DNA of 64,000 nucleotides, from contig NZ_JABFMU010000006.1 of the NCBI RefSeq assembly GCF_013359695.1, forward strand, positions 140,165 to 204,164. Reading direction: 5' to 3'. Positions 17,051-25,137 of this stretch are shown one piece after another. Position numbers and translations under genes: made by a program. Every line of letters begins with the position of its first letter. The stretch's first letter is position 1. Source of the stretch: Pseudomonas sp. C2B4. Lineage in GTDB: Bacteria > Pseudomonadota > Gammaproteobacteria > Pseudomonadales > Pseudomonadaceae. The notes beneath the pieces were generated by a model, which searched no databases, was not told where the DNA came from, and saw only the letters and a program-made list of their open reading frames with translations.

Positions 17051-17190
17051 AGCGCTTGCCGTTGTTTCATCGGCGAAACACCCCGGCGAGCCGGCCGTCC
17101 GCCTGTCAGAACTTGTTCATTTGATCGTCTAGAGTTGCGTTAGCTCTGCCGAGTCCGGCAGGTCTCCCTATCGTACGGACGATCGCCAAT

Positions 17191-18597
17191 ATGTTGATAA
17201 CCCAAGTATTGACCGCCGTTGCTATCACCGTTGCAGCCTCCGCTATCTTTCCAATGGCCAGTCACGCGCAATCGAAACTCACAGCCGAAGAGGCTCACGC
17301 CATCGGCGTTGACGCCTACGTTTATTTCTACCCGCTGCTGACCATGGACATCACCCGCCAGCAGTTCACCAACATCGAGCCGGGCAAGGAATTTGGCAAA
17401 GGCCCGATGAACATGTTTGTCAGCGTGCCGCAGTACCCGCCCGCAAGTTTCAAAGGCGTGGTGCGCTCCAATTTCGACACCTTGTATTCCATCGCCTGGC
17501 TCGACTTGACCAAGGAGCCGCTGGTGATTGCCGCGCCCGACACCGACGGGCGTTTCTATCTGCTGCCCATGCTCGACATGTGGAGCGACGTGTTTGCCTC
17601 GCCCGGTTGGCGTACAACGGGCACCGACGCCGGGCAGTTTCTGGTGACACCTCCGGGCTGGACCGGCGCGGTACCCGCCGGGCTGGATCATCTGCCGGCG
17701 CCTACGCCTTATGTCTGGGTCATCGGCCGCACCAAGACCGACGGCGCGGCGGACTACGCGGCGGTGCACAAGATCCAGGCCGGTTATACGATCACGCCGC
17801 TGTCGCGGCTGGGCAAGGGCGAGGAGCCGGTCAGCGTCAAGATCGATCCGGCCGTGGACATGAAAACCCCGCCGAAGATCCAGGTCGACACCATGTCGGC
17901 GGCCAAGTACTTCGCCTATGCCGCCGAACTGCTCAAAGTGCATCCGGCCCACAGCACCGATCAACCGATGCTGGCGCAGATCAAGCGAATCGGCATCGAG
18001 CCTGGCAAGCCGTTCGACATGGAAGCGCTGGCCCCTGAAATCAAAGCCGCGTTGCAAACCGTGCCGGAAGAAGCCCAGGCGTTGATGAAGTGGAAAGTGG
18101 AAACCCTGGCGCGGGTGGTCAACGGCTGGTCGATGAACACCGACACCATGGGCGTCTATGGCAACTACTACCTCAAGCGCGCGATCGTCGCTCAGGTCGG
18201 GCTCGGCGCCAACCTGCCGGAGGATGCGATTTATCCGTTGAACCTGGGCGATGAAAACGGGAAGGCCCTCGATGGGGCGAACAAGTACGTGCTGCATTTT
18301 CCAAAGGGCCAGACCCCGCCGGTGAACGCGTTCTGGTCGGTCACGTTGTACGATCCTGAAGGCTTCCAGGTCGGCAACGAACTCAACCGCTTTGCGGTGA
18401 GCAGCTGGATGCCGTTCAAGAACAATGACGATGGTTCACTGGACATCTATTTCCAGAACGAAAGCCCCGGCAAGGCGCTTGAGGCCAATTGGCTGCCGGC
18501 GCCCAAAGGGCCGTTCAACCTGACCATGCGCCTGTACGGGCCGAAGGCCGAGGCGTTGAACGGCAAGTGGAACCCGCCGCCGGTCAAGCAGATGTAG
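17191..18597 (+). CDS. DUF1254/DUF1214 exported protein
   Basis: A 468-residue protein with a signal peptide ending SHA/QSKL. The N-terminal half is the DUF1254 domain (AYVYFYPLLTMDITRQQF, VVRSNFDTLYSIAWLDL, FYLLPMLDMWSDVFASPGWRTTG). The C-terminal half is DUF1214 (AFWSVTLYDPEGFQVGNELNRFA, DGSLDIYFQNESPG and LRLYGP-like NLTMRLYGPK). The family is widespread in proteobacteria and has no settled function. The gene stands alone. The ATG at 17191 begins the signal peptide. No fault is visible, and the length is normal for the two-domain form. Confidence 0.9.
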   Translation: MLITQVLTAVAITVAASAIFPMASHAQSKLTAEEAHAIGVDAYVYFYPLLTMDITRQQFTNIEPGKEFGKGPMNMFVSVPQYPPASFKGVVRSNFDTLYSIAWLDLTKEPLVIAAPDTDGRFYLLPMLDMWSDVFASPGWRTTGTDAGQFLVTPPGWTGAVPAGLDHLPAPTPYVWVIGRTKTDGAADYAAVHKIQAGYTITPLSRLGKGEEPVSVKIDPAVDMKTPPKIQVDTMSAAKYFAYAAELLKVHPAHSTDQPMLAQIKRIGIEPGKPFDMEALAPEIKAALQTVPEEAQALMKWKVETLARVVNGWSMNTDTMGVYGNYYLKRAIVAQVGLGANLPEDAIYPLNLGDENGKALDGANKYVLHFPKGQTPPVNAFWSVTLYDPEGFQVGNELNRFAVSSWMPFKNNDDGSLDIYFQNESPGKALEANWLPAPKGPFNLTMRLYGPKAEALNGKWNPPPVKQM

Positions 18598-18628
18598 CTA
18601 TCCGGTAACGGAAGCAGCCGACGATTGC

Positions 18629-18946
18629 TTACCATCGGCTGCCTGTCCCGCCGCCGGCACCACCGGTTCCACCGCCCGCCGGTCCGGTGCCGCCACCGGC
18701 ACCCGAGCCTGAGCCAAATCCGTTGGCGCTACCTGCACTGCCGCGTGATGAGCCGGTTGCGCCACCGTCACCGGCATTACCGCCAGAGGGGGCGGTGGGC
18801 GTGTTGTCAGGTGGCATGACAGGGCCACTGGTTGCACTGGACTTGATGCCTGTCGCATCAGCGTCATCGCCGGATGCTGCGAAGGTCACCAGGGATGCCG
18901 CGCAGAGAAGTCCGCCCAATACCAGCGAAGTGATTTTGATGTTCAT
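18629..18946 (-). CDS. Exported glycine-rich low-complexity protein
   Basis: A 105-residue protein with a clear signal peptide (to about TFA/ASGDD), followed by a low-complexity region rich in Gly, Ser, Ala and Thr, with GSGSGAGGGTGPAGGGTGGAGGG in the last third. No domain is recognised. The composition and the good signal peptide argue for a real small secreted or periplasmic protein, possibly cell-surface linked, but it could also be a variable low-complexity protein with no conserved role. It is convergent with the DUF1254 gene, with 31 bases between stop codons. Confidence 0.6.
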   Translation of the reverse strand: MNIKITSLVLGGLLCAASLVTFAASGDDADATGIKSSATSGPVMPPDNTPTAPSGGNAGDGGATGSSRGSAGSANGFGSGSGAGGGTGPAGGGTGGAGGGTGSRW

Positions 18947-19062
18947 CAGAGTCCGCCTCCAGAAATTGAGTCGTTACCTGACATTGGTGTGACGGGCGGG
19001 GAGATTGGTGCCGGCTGGATGACGAGTGGCCATCATTGTCGGCAAAGGTTGGCGAACAACAC

Positions 19063-19136
19063 TGTGGGAGCGAGCCTGTCAGTCGACATCCAGGCTGGAT
19101 GATGCACCGCTTTCGCGACCAGCCTCGCTCCCACAC
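19063..19136. repeat. REP-type inverted pair (degenerate)
   Basis: TGTGGGAGCGAGCCTG at the left and CAGCCTCGCTCCCACA at the right are in inverted orientation. The inner parts differ from the standard GTGGGAGCGAGCCTGCTCGCGAA unit, so this is a decayed member of the family seen many times in the window. Confidence 0.75.
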
Positions 19137-19159
19137 ATTGGCTTGCACCTGTGAGGACG

Positions 19160-19738
19160 TTATTCCGCCAGCTTCAGCTCCAGATTCTGCCTGACCTGCG
19201 GCCACTCCTCTGCAATGATGCTGAACCGCACCGAATTGCGCTTGCGCCCGTCGGGCATGATGCGTTCGTGGCGCACGATGCCTTCCTGCTGCGCCCCAAG
19301 CCGCAGGATCGCCTGGCGCGATGCCTGGTTGTTTTCGTCGGTGGTGAACTGCACACGCACGCACTCCAGTGCCTCGAACGCATGGCGCAGCAGCAGATAC
19401 TTGGCTTCGGTATTGACGAAGGTTTTCTGCCAGCGAGCCGAGATCCAGCTACTGCCAATTTCCAGCTTGCGGTTGATCCGGTCGATCTTCCACAGGCGGG
19501 TCGAGCCAATCACCTCGCCAGTCTCTTTCAACACAATGACGAAGGGCAGCACTGTGCCGGCATCGCGGCCATCCAGAGCTTTTTTCAGGTAGGTGTCGAC
19601 GGTGCCGGATGAGGGGACGACGGTGACCGTCAGGTTCCACAGTTCACCATCCGCCGCGGCGTGCACGAGGGCGTCGGCATCGGTGTATTGCAGCGGGCGC
19701 AGGCTGATTCGGCTGCCTTGCAGGGTGGTCTCTATCAT
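19160..19738 (-). CDS. GNAT family N-acetyltransferase (RimJ/RimL-like)
   Basis: A 192-residue acetyltransferase of the RimJ/RimL subgroup. It begins MIETTLQGSRISLRPLQYTDADAL, has EVIGSTRLWKIDRINRKLEIGSSWISARWQKTFVNTEAKYLLL in the acetyl-CoA region, and EALECVRVQFTTDENNQASRQAILRLGAQQEGI, the family signature after the core. It probably acetylates an amine or protein N-terminus; the substrate is unknown. The start at 19738 is taken because it opens the conserved domain; the open frame further upstream is arginine-rich and unlikely to be translated. It is divergent from exonuclease III. Confidence 0.88.
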   Translation of the reverse strand: MIETTLQGSRISLRPLQYTDADALVHAAADGELWNLTVTVVPSSGTVDTYLKKALDGRDAGTVLPFVIVLKETGEVIGSTRLWKIDRINRKLEIGSSWISARWQKTFVNTEAKYLLLRHAFEALECVRVQFTTDENNQASRQAILRLGAQQEGIVRHERIMPDGRKRNSVRFSIIAEEWPQVRQNLELKLAE

Positions 19739-19863
19739 CTGGGGGTTTCTCGGCAGACGGATCGGGTGTCGGCGTCTATTACGCCGTACCAGTGTCAGCC
19801 AACGCAACCACTGAAAAGCATCGCGGTCACAACCTCGACACCCAGCCAAACGGACCGGTGGCC

Positions 19864-20658
19864 ATGAAAAAACTGCGAATCGCGACCTTCAACATCAACG
19901 GCATGCGCGCCCGGTTGCCGAACCTGCTGGCCTGGCTTGAGCGCGAACAACCCGATATCGCCTGTTTGCAGGAGCTCAAGTCGCTCGACAGCGCCTTTCC
20001 CGCCGCCGAACTCGAGGCGGCAGGTTACGGCGCGATCTGGCAGGGGCAGGCATCCTGGAACGGGGTGGCGATTCTGGCGCGGGATGCGCAGCCGCTGGAG
20101 AGTCGACGCGGGTTGCCGGGCGATGACAGCGACACTCACAGTCGGTATCTGGAAGCCGCCGTGCATGGGGTGCTGGTGGGCTGCCTGTACCTGCCCAATG
20201 GCAACCCGCAGCCGGGACCGAAGTTCGATTACAAACTGGCGTGGTTCGAGCGGCTGATCCGCCACGCGCAGACGCTGCAGGGCAGCGACCATCCCGTGGT
20301 CCTGGCTGGAGACTACAACGTGGTACCCACCGATCTGGACATCTACAACCCGCGCTCCTGGCTCAAGGACGCGTTGCTGCAACCGGAAAGTCGCGCGTGT
20401 TATCAGCGTCTGCTGGATCAGGGATGGACCGATTCCTTGCGACATTTGTATCCGGAGGATCGCCTCTACACCTTCTGGGATTATTTTCGCCAGCACTGGC
20501 AGAAGAACTCCGGGCTGCGTATCGACCATCTGCTGCTCAACCCGGTGCTGAGCCCTTACTTGCAGGACGCTGGCGTCGATGCCTGGGTGCGCAACGAACC
20601 CCATGCCAGCGATCATGCGCCGACCTGGATTCAACTGGACTCGCGCAAGCGCCGTTGA
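19864..20658 (+). CDS. xthA: Exodeoxyribonuclease III
   Basis: A 264-residue enzyme of the exonuclease III/AP endonuclease family. It begins MKKLRIATFNINGMRARLPNLLAWL, has CLQELKS (metal-binding Glu), VVLAGDYNVVPTDLDIYNP (catalytic Asp and Asn), and DYFRQHWQKNSGLRIDHLLLNP and SDHAPTW at the end (catalytic His). It removes AP sites and 3' blocks during base excision repair in the cytoplasm. The start at 19864 opens the conserved domain. The gene is divergent from the GNAT gene and followed by the arylamine N-acetyltransferase gene. Pseudomonads often carry more than one member of this family. Confidence 0.92.
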   Translation: MKKLRIATFNINGMRARLPNLLAWLEREQPDIACLQELKSLDSAFPAAELEAAGYGAIWQGQASWNGVAILARDAQPLESRRGLPGDDSDTHSRYLEAAVHGVLVGCLYLPNGNPQPGPKFDYKLAWFERLIRHAQTLQGSDHPVVLAGDYNVVPTDLDIYNPRSWLKDALLQPESRACYQRLLDQGWTDSLRHLYPEDRLYTFWDYFRQHWQKNSGLRIDHLLLNPVLSPYLQDAGVDAWVRNEPHASDHAPTWIQLDSRKRR

Positions 20659-20771
20659 TTTGTTCTGCAGGGCGATTGGCTAAATCAATTGTCGGCGACA
20701 ACGCTTCATCCCTTATACATAGCGTCCATTGGCGGAACGATCCGCAGCCTCCCGTGCATAAGGACTGAACG

Positions 20772-21599
20772 ATGAGCGAACCACGCCTGACGAACCTTGC
20801 GCTGTACCTGCAACGGCTGGGTTTTGATGCGCCCCCCGCGCCGACCCTGGAGACCTTGCGACTGCTTCAATGGCGTCACACTGGCGCTTTCCCGTTTGAA
20901 AACCTCACAACGCTGTCGGGGGAGCCGGTGTTGATCGATTTGCCATCGATTGAACGCAAGGTCCTGCACGACGGGCGCGGCGGGTACTGTTACGAACTCA
21001 ATAATCTGTTCCTGGCCTTGCTTCAAACATTGGGATTCGATGCGCGTGGCATCAGTGGTCGCGTTGTCATGGGCCAACCTGAAGGCGCCTGGACGGCCCG
21101 TACCCATCGCCTGAGCCTGGTGACGCTGGGCGGCGTGCGCTACATCACCGACGTCGGCTTCGGCGGCATGGTGCCCACCGCGCCGTTGTTGCTCGATAGC
21201 GCGGCTGAGCAGGCCACTCCCCACGAGCCCTATCGCATCGAGCAACATATCGATGGCTACACTCTTCGCGCCAAGGTGGGGGATGAGTGGCGTGCGATGT
21301 ACATCTTCGACCTGCAACGCCAGGAAGACATCGATTACACCGTCGGCAACTGGTACGTCTCGACCCATCCCGAATCATCGTTCGCCAGACAGTTGATGGT
21401 GGCGCGGACCGGGGAAGGGTGGCGACGTACGCTGAACAACGGCAGTTTTGCGATCCATCGAATGGGCCAGGACAGCGAACGCCAGCAAGTGGCCAACGTG
21501 CAGGAATTGGTCGCTTTGCTGGAAAGCGAATTCGGTATTCGTGTGCCCACCAGTGCGACATTGCTGCGTACGCTCGGGCGCTTGATCGAGCCGCAATAA
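20772..21599 (+). CDS. Arylamine N-acetyltransferase
   Basis: A 275-residue NAT enzyme. The catalytic triad is visible: Cys in GRGGYCYELN near residue 75, His in TARTHRLSLV near 113, and Asp in YITDVGFGG near 128. PFENLTTLSGEPVLID is the typical segment before the catalytic Cys. The enzyme transfers acetyl groups from acetyl-CoA to aromatic amines or hydrazines in the cytoplasm, in detoxification or secondary metabolism. It ends just before a bidirectional terminator shared with the toxin-antitoxin pair. Length and motifs are normal. Confidence 0.93.
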   Translation: MSEPRLTNLALYLQRLGFDAPPAPTLETLRLLQWRHTGAFPFENLTTLSGEPVLIDLPSIERKVLHDGRGGYCYELNNLFLALLQTLGFDARGISGRVVMGQPEGAWTARTHRLSLVTLGGVRYITDVGFGGMVPTAPLLLDSAAEQATPHEPYRIEQHIDGYTLRAKVGDEWRAMYIFDLQRQEDIDYTVGNWYVSTHPESSFARQLMVARTGEGWRRTLNNGSFAIHRMGQDSERQQVANVQELVALLESEFGIRVPTSATLLRTLGRLIEPQ

Positions 21600-21617
21600 A
21601 CACCTGATCGTGCACAC

Positions 21618-21654
21618 AAAAAAGGGGCAGATTGATTCAATCTGCCCCTTTTTG
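21618..21654. terminator. Bidirectional intrinsic terminator
   Basis: GGGGCAGATT and AATCTGCCCC form a 10-bp stem flanked by A6 on the left and T5 on the right. It can end both the arylamine N-acetyltransferase transcript and the convergent BrnT/BrnA transcript. Confidence 0.92.
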
Positions 21655-21656
21655 CG

Positions 21657-21989
21657 TCAGGTCTGGGGGCGAGCATCAGGCTCCATCACGCGCTGGATTT
21701 CCCTGAGGGCTTCCGACAGTTTTTTCTCCAGGCTTTTCAACTCGGAAGATTTGATCCCGCTTTTGAGGTGCCCGGTCGTGTCGGACGCTGTGACTTTGCT
21801 CTGGTCTGCCAACAGCGCCCGGCGCAGGGTGTGGTTGATGGCGGTCTGGTAGCCATACCCCTCACTTTCGGCCAGTGCGCGTGCAGCCTCGATGACGACA
21901 TCATCGAGCATGATGGTGATTCGGGTCTTGCCTTTGGCGGAGGCAATTGCCCCGCGCCTGGCATGGCTGAAGTCGTACTCATCTTTCAT
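21657..21989 (-). CDS. BrnA-like antitoxin
   Basis: A 110-residue protein that begins MKDEYDFSHARRGAI, the usual start of BrnA antitoxins. It contains KTRITIMLDDVVIEAARALAESEGYGYQTAINHTLRRALL, a ribbon-helix-helix DNA-binding domain. The C-terminal extension of about 40 residues (from SDTTGHLKSG) is charged and may form a short coiled coil (SELKSLEKKLSEALREIQRV). It lies three bases after the BrnT-like gene on the same strand, in the toxin-first order known for BrnTA. It should neutralise the toxin and repress the promoter. Confidence 0.85.
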   Translation of the reverse strand: MKDEYDFSHARRGAIASAKGKTRITIMLDDVVIEAARALAESEGYGYQTAINHTLRRALLADQSKVTASDTTGHLKSGIKSSELKSLEKKLSEALREIQRVMEPDARPQT

Positions 21990-21992
21990 CGG

Positions 21993-22274
21993 TCAAGCCT
22001 CCAGATACTGGCGGCGCTCGTTTTTGCTGGCGAGGCGCGCAGAAATTACTCGAACGAAATTCGGCTCTCGGTAGGTGTACGCAACCACTAGCAAACGCCC
22101 TTTTCCATCCAGGCCGATGGTGATCCAGCGCGGTTCATCATGGTGATCGTCCCGAAGCGTCAGGGCACGTTCGTCATGAAACACAGGTTCTGTCTCGGCA
22201 AGGCTGAGGCCCTTGTGCTTGAGTTTGTTGGCTGCGTTCTTTGCCTTGTGGTACTGAATTTCGAATGACTTCAT
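21993..22274 (-). CDS. BrnT-like toxin
   Basis: A 93-residue protein with the BrnT pattern: FEIQYHKAKNAANKLKHKGLSLAETEPVFHDERALTLRDDHHDEPRWITIGLDGKGRLLVVAYTYREPNFVRVISARLASKNERRQYLE. The His/Lys/Arg-rich end (RVISARLASKNERRQY) is typical of this RelE-fold ribonuclease. BrnT inhibits translation when free and is held by BrnA. Its start is MKSFEIQYH rather than the usual M-FEWDE-AK, a modest divergence. It is the first gene of the pair, upstream of the brnA-like gene. Confidence 0.85.
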   Translation of the reverse strand: MKSFEIQYHKAKNAANKLKHKGLSLAETEPVFHDERALTLRDDHHDEPRWITIGLDGKGRLLVVAYTYREPNFVRVISARLASKNERRQYLEA

Positions 22275-22441
22275 TATGCATACTTTATATGTATATGAAA
22301 GGAGAGGACCACGACCGATGGTCGACAGGAGCTGAAAAGACTAGCGGGCGGAGGAGAATGGCCCGGGAGGATGTATTTCAAGGTTTGATGCGCAGTGGCA
22401 CACAGTCTGCATGACCAGCCGTTCATAATTTGAATGGCAAG

Positions 22442-22484
22442 TTGTATACAAGTCTATGGACATTTGTCCTGACTCTTGCATACA
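22442..22484 (+). promoter_or_regulatory. Candidate GntR-type operator pair before the purine permease gene
   Basis: TTGTATACAA (22442-22451) is a perfect palindrome, and TTGCATACA (22476-22484) is a near copy 34 bases further on, both upstream of the permease start at 22520. TNGTATACNA-like sites are typical of GntR/FadR-family regulators. No regulator gene for it lies next to this site. Confidence 0.4.
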
Positions 22485-22519
22485 GTGTGCGCATAACAAA
22501 AACCAGGGAACCCCCTAAC

Positions 22520-24037
22520 ATGAAAACGCCCCATGTTTCACACCAACGGCCCGAAGACGAAAACCTCGGGATCGGCGCGAATATGGCTTACGGCCTGCAA
22601 CATGTTCTGACCATGTACGGTGGCATCGTCGCGGTGCCTTTGATCATTGGTCAGGCTGCCGGGCTGTCGCCGGCGGACATTGGTTTGTTGATTGCTGCTT
22701 CATTGTTTGCGGGGGGGCTGGCCACGTTGCTGCAAACCCTGGGCTTACCGTTTTTTGGTTGTCAGTTACCACTGGTTCAAGGCGTGTCTTTTTCTGGCGT
22801 CGCGACCATGGTGGCGATTGTCAGCAGTGGAGGTGAGGGCGGGTTTCAGTCGATTCTGGGGGCGGTGATTGCGGCGTCCCTGATCGGGTTACTGATCACG
22901 CCGGTGTTCTCTCGGATCACCAAGTTCTTCCCGCCGTTGGTCACGGGGATCGTGATCACCACCATCGGTCTGACGTTGATGCCGGTGGCGGCGCGCTGGG
23001 CCATGGGGGGCAACAGCCATTCCCCGGAATTTGGCAGCATGGCCAATATCGGCCTGGCGGCGGTGACGCTGGTTCTGGTGCTGTTCTTGAGCAAGATCGG
23101 CAGTGCGACCATCTCCCGCCTGTCGATCCTGCTGGCGATGGTCATCGGCACGATCATCGCGGTGTTCCTCGGCATGGCTGACTTCTCGTCCGTGACCCAG
23201 GGGCCGATGTTCGGTTTCCCCACGCCGTTCCATTTCGGCATGCCCACCTTCCACTTCGCCGCGATCCTGTCGATGTGCATCGTGGTGATGGTGACCCTGG
23301 TGGAAACCTCGGCGGACATCCTGGCGGTCGGTGAAATCATCGACACCAAGGTCGACTCCAAGCGCCTGGGCAACGGCCTGCGTGCCGACATGTTGTCGAG
23401 CATGATCGCACCGATCTTCGGCTCCTTTACCCAAAGCGCCTTCGCCCAGAACGTCGGGCTGGTGGCCGTGACTGGCATCAAGAGTCGTTATGTGGTGGCC
23501 ACCGGCGGCCTGTTCCTGGTGATTCTCGGCCTGCTGCCCTTCATGGGGCGGGTCATCGCCGCCGTGCCGACTTCCGTCCTGGGCGGCGCCGGGATCGTGC
23601 TGTTCGGTACCGTAGCCGCCAGTGGCATTCGTACGCTGTCCAAGGTTGACTATCGCAACAACGTCAACCTGATCATCGTCGCCACCTCCATCGGTTTCGG
23701 CATGATCCCGATTGCCGCACCGAACTTCTACGACCACTTCCCAAGCTGGTTCGCCACCATCTTCCACTCGGGCATCAGTTCCTCGGCCATCATGGCTATC
23801 GTGCTGAACCTGGCCTTCAACCACCTCACGGCCGGCAACTCCGACCAGCAATCGGTGTTTGCGGCAGGGACCGAGCGGGTCTTGCGTTATCAGGATCTGG
23901 CGGCATTGCGCGAAGGGGATTACTTCAGCGACGGCAAGCTGCACGACTGCGACGGCAAGGAGATTCCGGTGGTGGAGTTGGATCACGGGCATGGCGAGCC
24001 ACGACCTGTGCATGCCAAAAGCAGTGAGCATGTCTGA
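22520..24037 (+). CDS. Nucleobase:cation symporter-2 family permease (xanthine/urate type)
   Basis: A 505-residue membrane protein with about twelve to fourteen helices, of the NCS2 family. The start MKTPHVSHQRPEDENLGIGANMAYGLQHVLTMYGG, then QLPLVQGVSFSG, the TGI-like PPLVTGIVITTIGLTLMPVA and TQSAFAQNVGLVAVTGIKSRYVVATGG fit xanthine/uric acid permeases (the QNVGLVAVTGI segment is the family signature). It should import xanthine or urate with a proton or sodium. The start at 22520 is chosen because the upstream open part is not homologous and contains the likely operators. It is followed by its own terminator. Confidence 0.9.
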   Translation: MKTPHVSHQRPEDENLGIGANMAYGLQHVLTMYGGIVAVPLIIGQAAGLSPADIGLLIAASLFAGGLATLLQTLGLPFFGCQLPLVQGVSFSGVATMVAIVSSGGEGGFQSILGAVIAASLIGLLITPVFSRITKFFPPLVTGIVITTIGLTLMPVAARWAMGGNSHSPEFGSMANIGLAAVTLVLVLFLSKIGSATISRLSILLAMVIGTIIAVFLGMADFSSVTQGPMFGFPTPFHFGMPTFHFAAILSMCIVVMVTLVETSADILAVGEIIDTKVDSKRLGNGLRADMLSSMIAPIFGSFTQSAFAQNVGLVAVTGIKSRYVVATGGLFLVILGLLPFMGRVIAAVPTSVLGGAGIVLFGTVAASGIRTLSKVDYRNNVNLIIVATSIGFGMIPIAAPNFYDHFPSWFATIFHSGISSSAIMAIVLNLAFNHLTAGNSDQQSVFAAGTERVLRYQDLAALREGDYFSDGKLHDCDGKEIPVVELDHGHGEPRPVHAKSSEHV

Positions 24038-24058
24038 CGCTCGTTGCCAATGAAAAGG

Positions 24059-24090
24059 GCCGATCTGTTGAATAGACAGATCGGCTTTTT
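24059..24090 (+). terminator. Intrinsic terminator of the permease gene
   Basis: A 10-bp perfect stem (GCCGATCTGT / ACAGATCGGC) with a seven-base loop is followed by five T, 21 bases after the stop codon. Confidence 0.92.
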
Positions 24091-24108
24091 ACTTTTTCAA
24101 GCGACCAC

Positions 24109-24143
24109 AAAAAAGCCCCTGAATCTTTCGATTCAGGGGCTTT
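24109..24143 (-). terminator. Intrinsic terminator of tRNA-Asn
   Basis: On the minus strand AAAGCCCCTGAATC and GATTCAGGGGCTTT pair around a four-base loop and are followed by a run of T. It lies 13 bases after the 3' end of tRNA-Asn. Confidence 0.88.
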
Positions 24144-24156
24144 CAGTATTGCTGTC

Positions 24157-24232
<76 letters not shown>

Positions 24233-24356
24233 ATGGCGCCTATGTTACTGATTCAAAAAGAGAAGTCAAGCATCTGATCGCAAATGACGGATTCGATGGG
24301 ACGGGCGGTGGTTTATCGGTCATTGGCGGTTACCAGAATTGCACCAGAGGACTACC

Positions 24357-24690
24357 ATGGCCGCCCGGAAGTGGTCACACGCGCTACCGGCCATTCGCCG
24401 ATAAAGGTACGCGCCATGATTGACCCAAGCATCACATCCGCAATCACCGAGGTGATCGCAAGAACCTCGCACAGATCAGCCTGCCCAAAGGGGTCGGCCC
24501 GCACGCCGAGAAACTGTTCGATGCGATCACTCAGGCCAGCACTGCGGACCAATTGAACCGCGCAGGCGGCAAGGCCGAAGGTTTTGTCCTGGGTCTTGAA
24601 AGCACCAAGGCGATCAAGAGTCAGGTGGCTGAATCTCTCTATGTCGCCTTTGACGATGCGGCCACTGAGCGTGCGACTGAACTGGTCTAG
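24357..24690 (+). pseudogene. Decayed gene remnant next to tRNA-Asn
   Basis: An ATG at 24357 with AGAGGA before it opens a frame (MAARKWSHALPAIRR) that stops after 15 codons. Further on, from about 24424 to the TAG at 24688-24690, another frame reads as convincing protein: RKNLAQISLPKGVGPHAEKL, then FDAITQASTADQLNRAGGKA, then EGFVLGLESTKAIKSQVAES and LYVAFDDAATERATELV. This second part has no start codon and no recognised family but a normal amino acid mix. A frameshift or deletion between the two parts would explain this. It could be a remnant of an element that entered by the tRNA, or a locally decayed core gene. Its last four bases overlap the small membrane protein gene on the other strand. 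Confidence 0.5.
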
Positions 24691-24899
24691 CCACCGAAGG
24701 TAATCGTGCCCAGCATCAGTTTGGCGTAAAGCGCCGTGGCGCCCAGTTGCACCAGCCACAGCGCCAGGCCGCCAAGAAACACGCCGGCTGCGACTTGCAT
24801 CACCAGGTTGTTGCCGCCGCGTTTGGCCGGGGTGCGGGGGATGAAGTCATCCAGGTCGTCACGGTCACCGCGGTCAGCGCGTAGGTCATCGATTTTCAT
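24687..24899 (-). CDS. Small membrane protein, function unknown
   Basis: A 70-residue protein with a charged soluble start (MKIDDLRADRGDRDDLDDF), a basic linker (PRTPAKRGG) and one long or two short hydrophobic segments from about residue 33 (VMQVAAGVFLGGLALWLVQLGATALYAKLMLG). Small proteins of this pattern are common in Pseudomonas near the aminotransferase-uvrB region, from memory. It is probably an inner membrane protein. No function can be given. It follows a normal start with no overlap upstream. Confidence 0.65.
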   Translation of the reverse strand: MKIDDLRADRGDRDDLDDFIPRTPAKRGGNNLVMQVAAGVFLGGLALWLVQLGATALYAKLMLGTITFGG

Positions 24900-24939
24900 G
24901 TGGGTTCTCTTGGAAATTCAGGGTGTACGCAAATTCAAT

Positions 24940-25027
24940 GTGGGAGCGAGCCTGCTCGCGAAGGCGATAGTCAATTCAAAACGTCATCAACTGGACTGAC
25001 GCTTTCGCGAGCAGGCTCGCTCCCACA
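24940..25027. repeat. REP inverted pair (GTGGGAGCGAGCCTGCTCGCGAA family)
   Basis: GTGGGAGCGAGCCTGCTCGCGAA at the left end and its exact reverse complement at the right end enclose about 40 bases. This is the standard REPIN-like arrangement of the window. Confidence 0.93.
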
Positions 25028-25087
25028 GTTGATCTGCGTAGAGTTTAGAGGGCTTGGTTGGCGGTTTGAGAAATTTCTGGAGCACAT

Positions 25088-25120
25088 AAAAAACGGGAAG
25101 CCCGCAAAGGCTTCCCGTTT
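25088..25120 (-). terminator. Intrinsic terminator of the aminotransferase gene
   Basis: AAACGGGAAGCC and GGCTTCCCGTTT pair around a six-base loop, with a T run on the minus-strand side. It lies just after the stop codon of the aminotransferase gene. Confidence 0.9.
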
Positions 25121-25137
25121 TCATGTCACAACGCGGT

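Noticed and set aside
24352..24759. A minus-strand frame across the decayed gene near tRNA-Asn
   Set aside because: The plus-strand reading gives far more protein-like sequence; the minus-strand frame also runs into the start region of another gene.
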